A stretch of DNA of 64,000 nucleotides from Mucilaginibacter sp. OK268 (GTDB lineage Bacteria > Bacteroidota > Bacteroidia > Sphingobacteriales > Sphingobacteriaceae): NCBI RefSeq assembly GCF_900103125.1, contig NZ_FNJV01000002.1, positions 992,001 through 1,056,000 on the forward strand, in the 5' to 3' direction. A model generated the notes under the pieces. The model was not told where the DNA came from and did no database searches. It worked only from the letters and a program-made list of their open reading frames with translations. This document shows, in pieces, positions 62,923 through 64,000 of this stretch (position 1 is its first letter; each line of letters starts with the position of its first letter). A program made the position numbers and the translations under genes.

Positions 62923-63543
62923 TTAATATTTAATATCCCTGAAAGTAATATTGATACGCGGGCCCGCCTCGCTGGTGGTTTTGGGGACCTGGTGCAGCCA
63001 GTGGTGCTGCGTTTCGCCCTGCATAATTAACAGGCTGCCGTTGCTGAGCGCCATGGATACTTTGGCGTTTTTCTGTTGCTTATGTTTAAACTGAAAAGTA
63101 CGTGTAGCTCCAAACGATGCCGAAGCGATAACCGGGTTGCCGCTCAATTCTTTTTCATTATCACTGTGCCAGCCCATGCTATCTTCCCCGTTACGGTAAA
63201 AATTGAGCAGGGCCGAATTAAACGGTTTATTGCATTGCTGTTCCGCGGCTTCTTTGATCTGGAGTAATAAGGGCGTAAACGGCAGGGGCGTATTCACCAC
63301 GCCAGAGTAGGTGTAGGTTTTATCGCCATCGGCATACCACGAAGTAAGTCGTGGAAAATTGACCGACTTCCCATAGATCTTCATCTTATCCTGTTTCCAC
63401 AAAATAGAATGTTTCAGCTCATCAAACACATCATAAACACCATCCTCCTGGTAAAAATTCGGATATAAGAATACCTCCCCATCAAACGGCAAAAGGTTAT
63501 GACGGGCAGGGCTAAATATATTCAATTGATTATCGGCGTTCAT
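62923..63543 (-). CDS. AlkB-like 2-oxoglutarate/Fe(II)-dependent dioxygenase
   Basis: Oxidatively removes alkyl groups from damaged nucleic acid bases. The 206-residue protein starts at the ATG at 63543; the frame upstream runs into a repeat array. Iron ligands are His126 and Asp128 (GWHSDNE) and His184 (HWLHQVPK). The 2-oxoglutarate-binding arginine is Arg196 with Arg202 (GPRINITFR). PRLTSWYAD near residue 64 is the nucleotide-recognition region of ALKBH2/3-type proteins. It is alone, with a hairpin terminator after it. Confidence 0.92.
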   Translation of the reverse strand: MNADNQLNIFSPARHNLLPFDGEVFLYPNFYQEDGVYDVFDELKHSILWKQDKMKIYGKSVNFPRLTSWYADGDKTYTYSGVVNTPLPFTPLLLQIKEAAEQQCNKPFNSALLNFYRNGEDSMGWHSDNEKELSGNPVIASASFGATRTFQFKHKQQKNAKVSMALSNGSLLIMQGETQHHWLHQVPKTTSEAGPRINITFRDIKY

Positions 63544-63560
63544 TTTTTGTAGAGGCAAAA

Positions 63561-63704
63561 TACAAGAGTCAAGAATCAAGACAAAAAACATCCTTTCTTG
63601 TTTCTTTTCAAATATTGGACAAAACAAAATACAAATCGTTTAAAGAGAGAGTCAGAAAATACCGCACCTGGTCTTGATTCCTGGCTCTTGATTCTTGACT
63701 CTAT
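63561..63704. repeat. Period-7 inverted array, site B8
   Basis: TACAAGAGTCAAGAATCAAG on the left faces GTCTTGATTCCTGGCTCTTG and ATTCTTGACTCTA on the right, between alkB-like and amtB genes. Confidence 0.75.
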
Positions 63705-63710
63705 CTAATG

Positions 63711-63735
63711 AAAAAATCCGGCTTTGCAGCCGGAC
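63711..63735 (-). terminator. Terminator of the ammonium transporter gene
   Basis: The minus strand reads GTCCGGCT, loop GCAA, AGCCGGA, then TTTTTT. It lies 37 bp past the stop. Confidence 0.88.
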
Positions 63736-63771
63736 CTCTCATATTTATGTAATTGGTTTGAAATTCAATAA

Positions 63772-64000
63772 TTATAGTTTTTCGCCATGCTGGCTGATAT
63801 CCAGGCCTAAAACTTCGTCTTCGGCCGAAACCCTTAGCGGTGATATCATATCTGTAATTTTAAGCAACAGTAAGGAACCAAAGAATGAGAATATAGAAAC
63901 ACAAATCAAGGCCACTAACTGCACTAAAAATAAATGTGTTTCGCCAAAGAACAGGCCGTTGCCAGTTGTATTGCCCGCGTTTACGTGCTGGTTGGCAAAA
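63772..64000 (-). CDS. amtB: Ammonium transporter, C-terminal part (cut by window edge)
   Basis: Only the last 75 or so codons are visible; the rest lies beyond the right edge. The frame reads a final transmembrane helix (LVQLVALICVSIFSFFGSLL), then the cytosolic tail MISPLRVSAEDEVLGLDISQ followed by HGEKL and stop. The motif LRVSAEDE-GLDISQHGE is diagnostic of Amt/AmtB proteins, where this tail contacts GlnK. The trimeric channel conducts ammonium across the inner membrane. A neat terminator follows. A glnK gene, if linked, would be outside the window. Confidence 0.9.
   Translation of the reverse strand, partial: FANQHVNAGNTTGNGLFFGETHLFLVQLVALICVSIFSFFGSLLLLKITDMISPLRVSAEDEVLGLDISQHGEKL

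Overview
The window comes from a member of the Bacteroidota, most likely Sphingobacteriaceae (Mucilaginibacter/Pedobacter-like). The evidence is Bacteroidota-type promoters (TAnnTTTG just upstream of many starts), families typical of the phylum (DUF4294, DUF4783, DUF3050, BshB1, FadL-type porin, DHCW cupin, FucP/GluP-type sugar porter), a long amidophosphoribosyltransferase-like protein, and many intergenic palindromic repeats. About 59 protein genes are supported. I saw no rRNA, tRNA, CRISPR array, phage or intact insertion sequence. The right edge cuts an ammonium transporter gene.

Layout. 1-5710: fmt, an orphan antitoxin-like gene, a DUF3050 protein, a pabC-like class IV aminotransferase, an RluD-type pseudouridine synthase and an ACC deaminase/D-cysteine desulfhydrase homologue. 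5773-8664: two tandem lipoprotein GH18 chitinases that share a C-terminal beta-trefoil-like module. 9449-27053: a large fatty-acid uptake and beta-oxidation block. It holds an SGNH lipoprotein hydrolase with FadL, an AraC-family regulator, acyl-CoA dehydrogenase, EtfB/EtfA, a thioesterase with an acyl-CoA-binding protein, a DUF2147 protein, FadN-type hydratase/dehydrogenase, thiolase, acyl-CoA ligase, an enoyl-CoA isomerase and a 2,4-dienoyl-CoA reductase. 27054-32440: accessory and poorly known genes, a probable MITE and an AT-rich phased-tract element. 32440-54834: lysine 6-aminotransferase, bacillithiol and peroxidase genes, RelA/SpoT, Fur, purA, pabB, plsY, nadC, gpmI, lon, an LpxR-like protein, arfB and cmk. 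54831-64000: dCMP deaminase, a sugar porter, a LysE exporter, a purF-like gene, an amidohydrolase, an AlkB-like dioxygenase and the amtB 3' end.

How it fits together. The fatty-acid block reads as one catabolic system: a surface lipoprotein could release fatty acids, FadL admits them, the ligase activates them, ACBP buffers acyl-CoAs, and the dehydrogenase passes electrons to ETF. Two auxiliary enzymes handle unsaturated chains. A 39-bp element occurs three times: before fadL, before the acyl-CoA dehydrogenase, and before the DUF2147-fadN-fadA section. The first two copies flank the AraC gene and share 36 of 39 bases, so this looks like a local regulon with its operator visible.

The most unusual non-coding features are: (i) that operator set; (ii) a 274-bp element at 27295-27568 with 20-bp terminal inverted repeats, an 8-bp target duplication and a recognisable empty-site relative 600 bp away; (iii) two copies of a roughly 330-bp element made of a CAGCCCGG hairpin followed by A/T tracts phased at 10-11 bp; (iv) inverted arrays of 7- or 8-bp words between genes, with different words at different sites but the same architecture; and (v) promoters placed so close to start codons that gpmI, pabB and arfB are probably leaderless.
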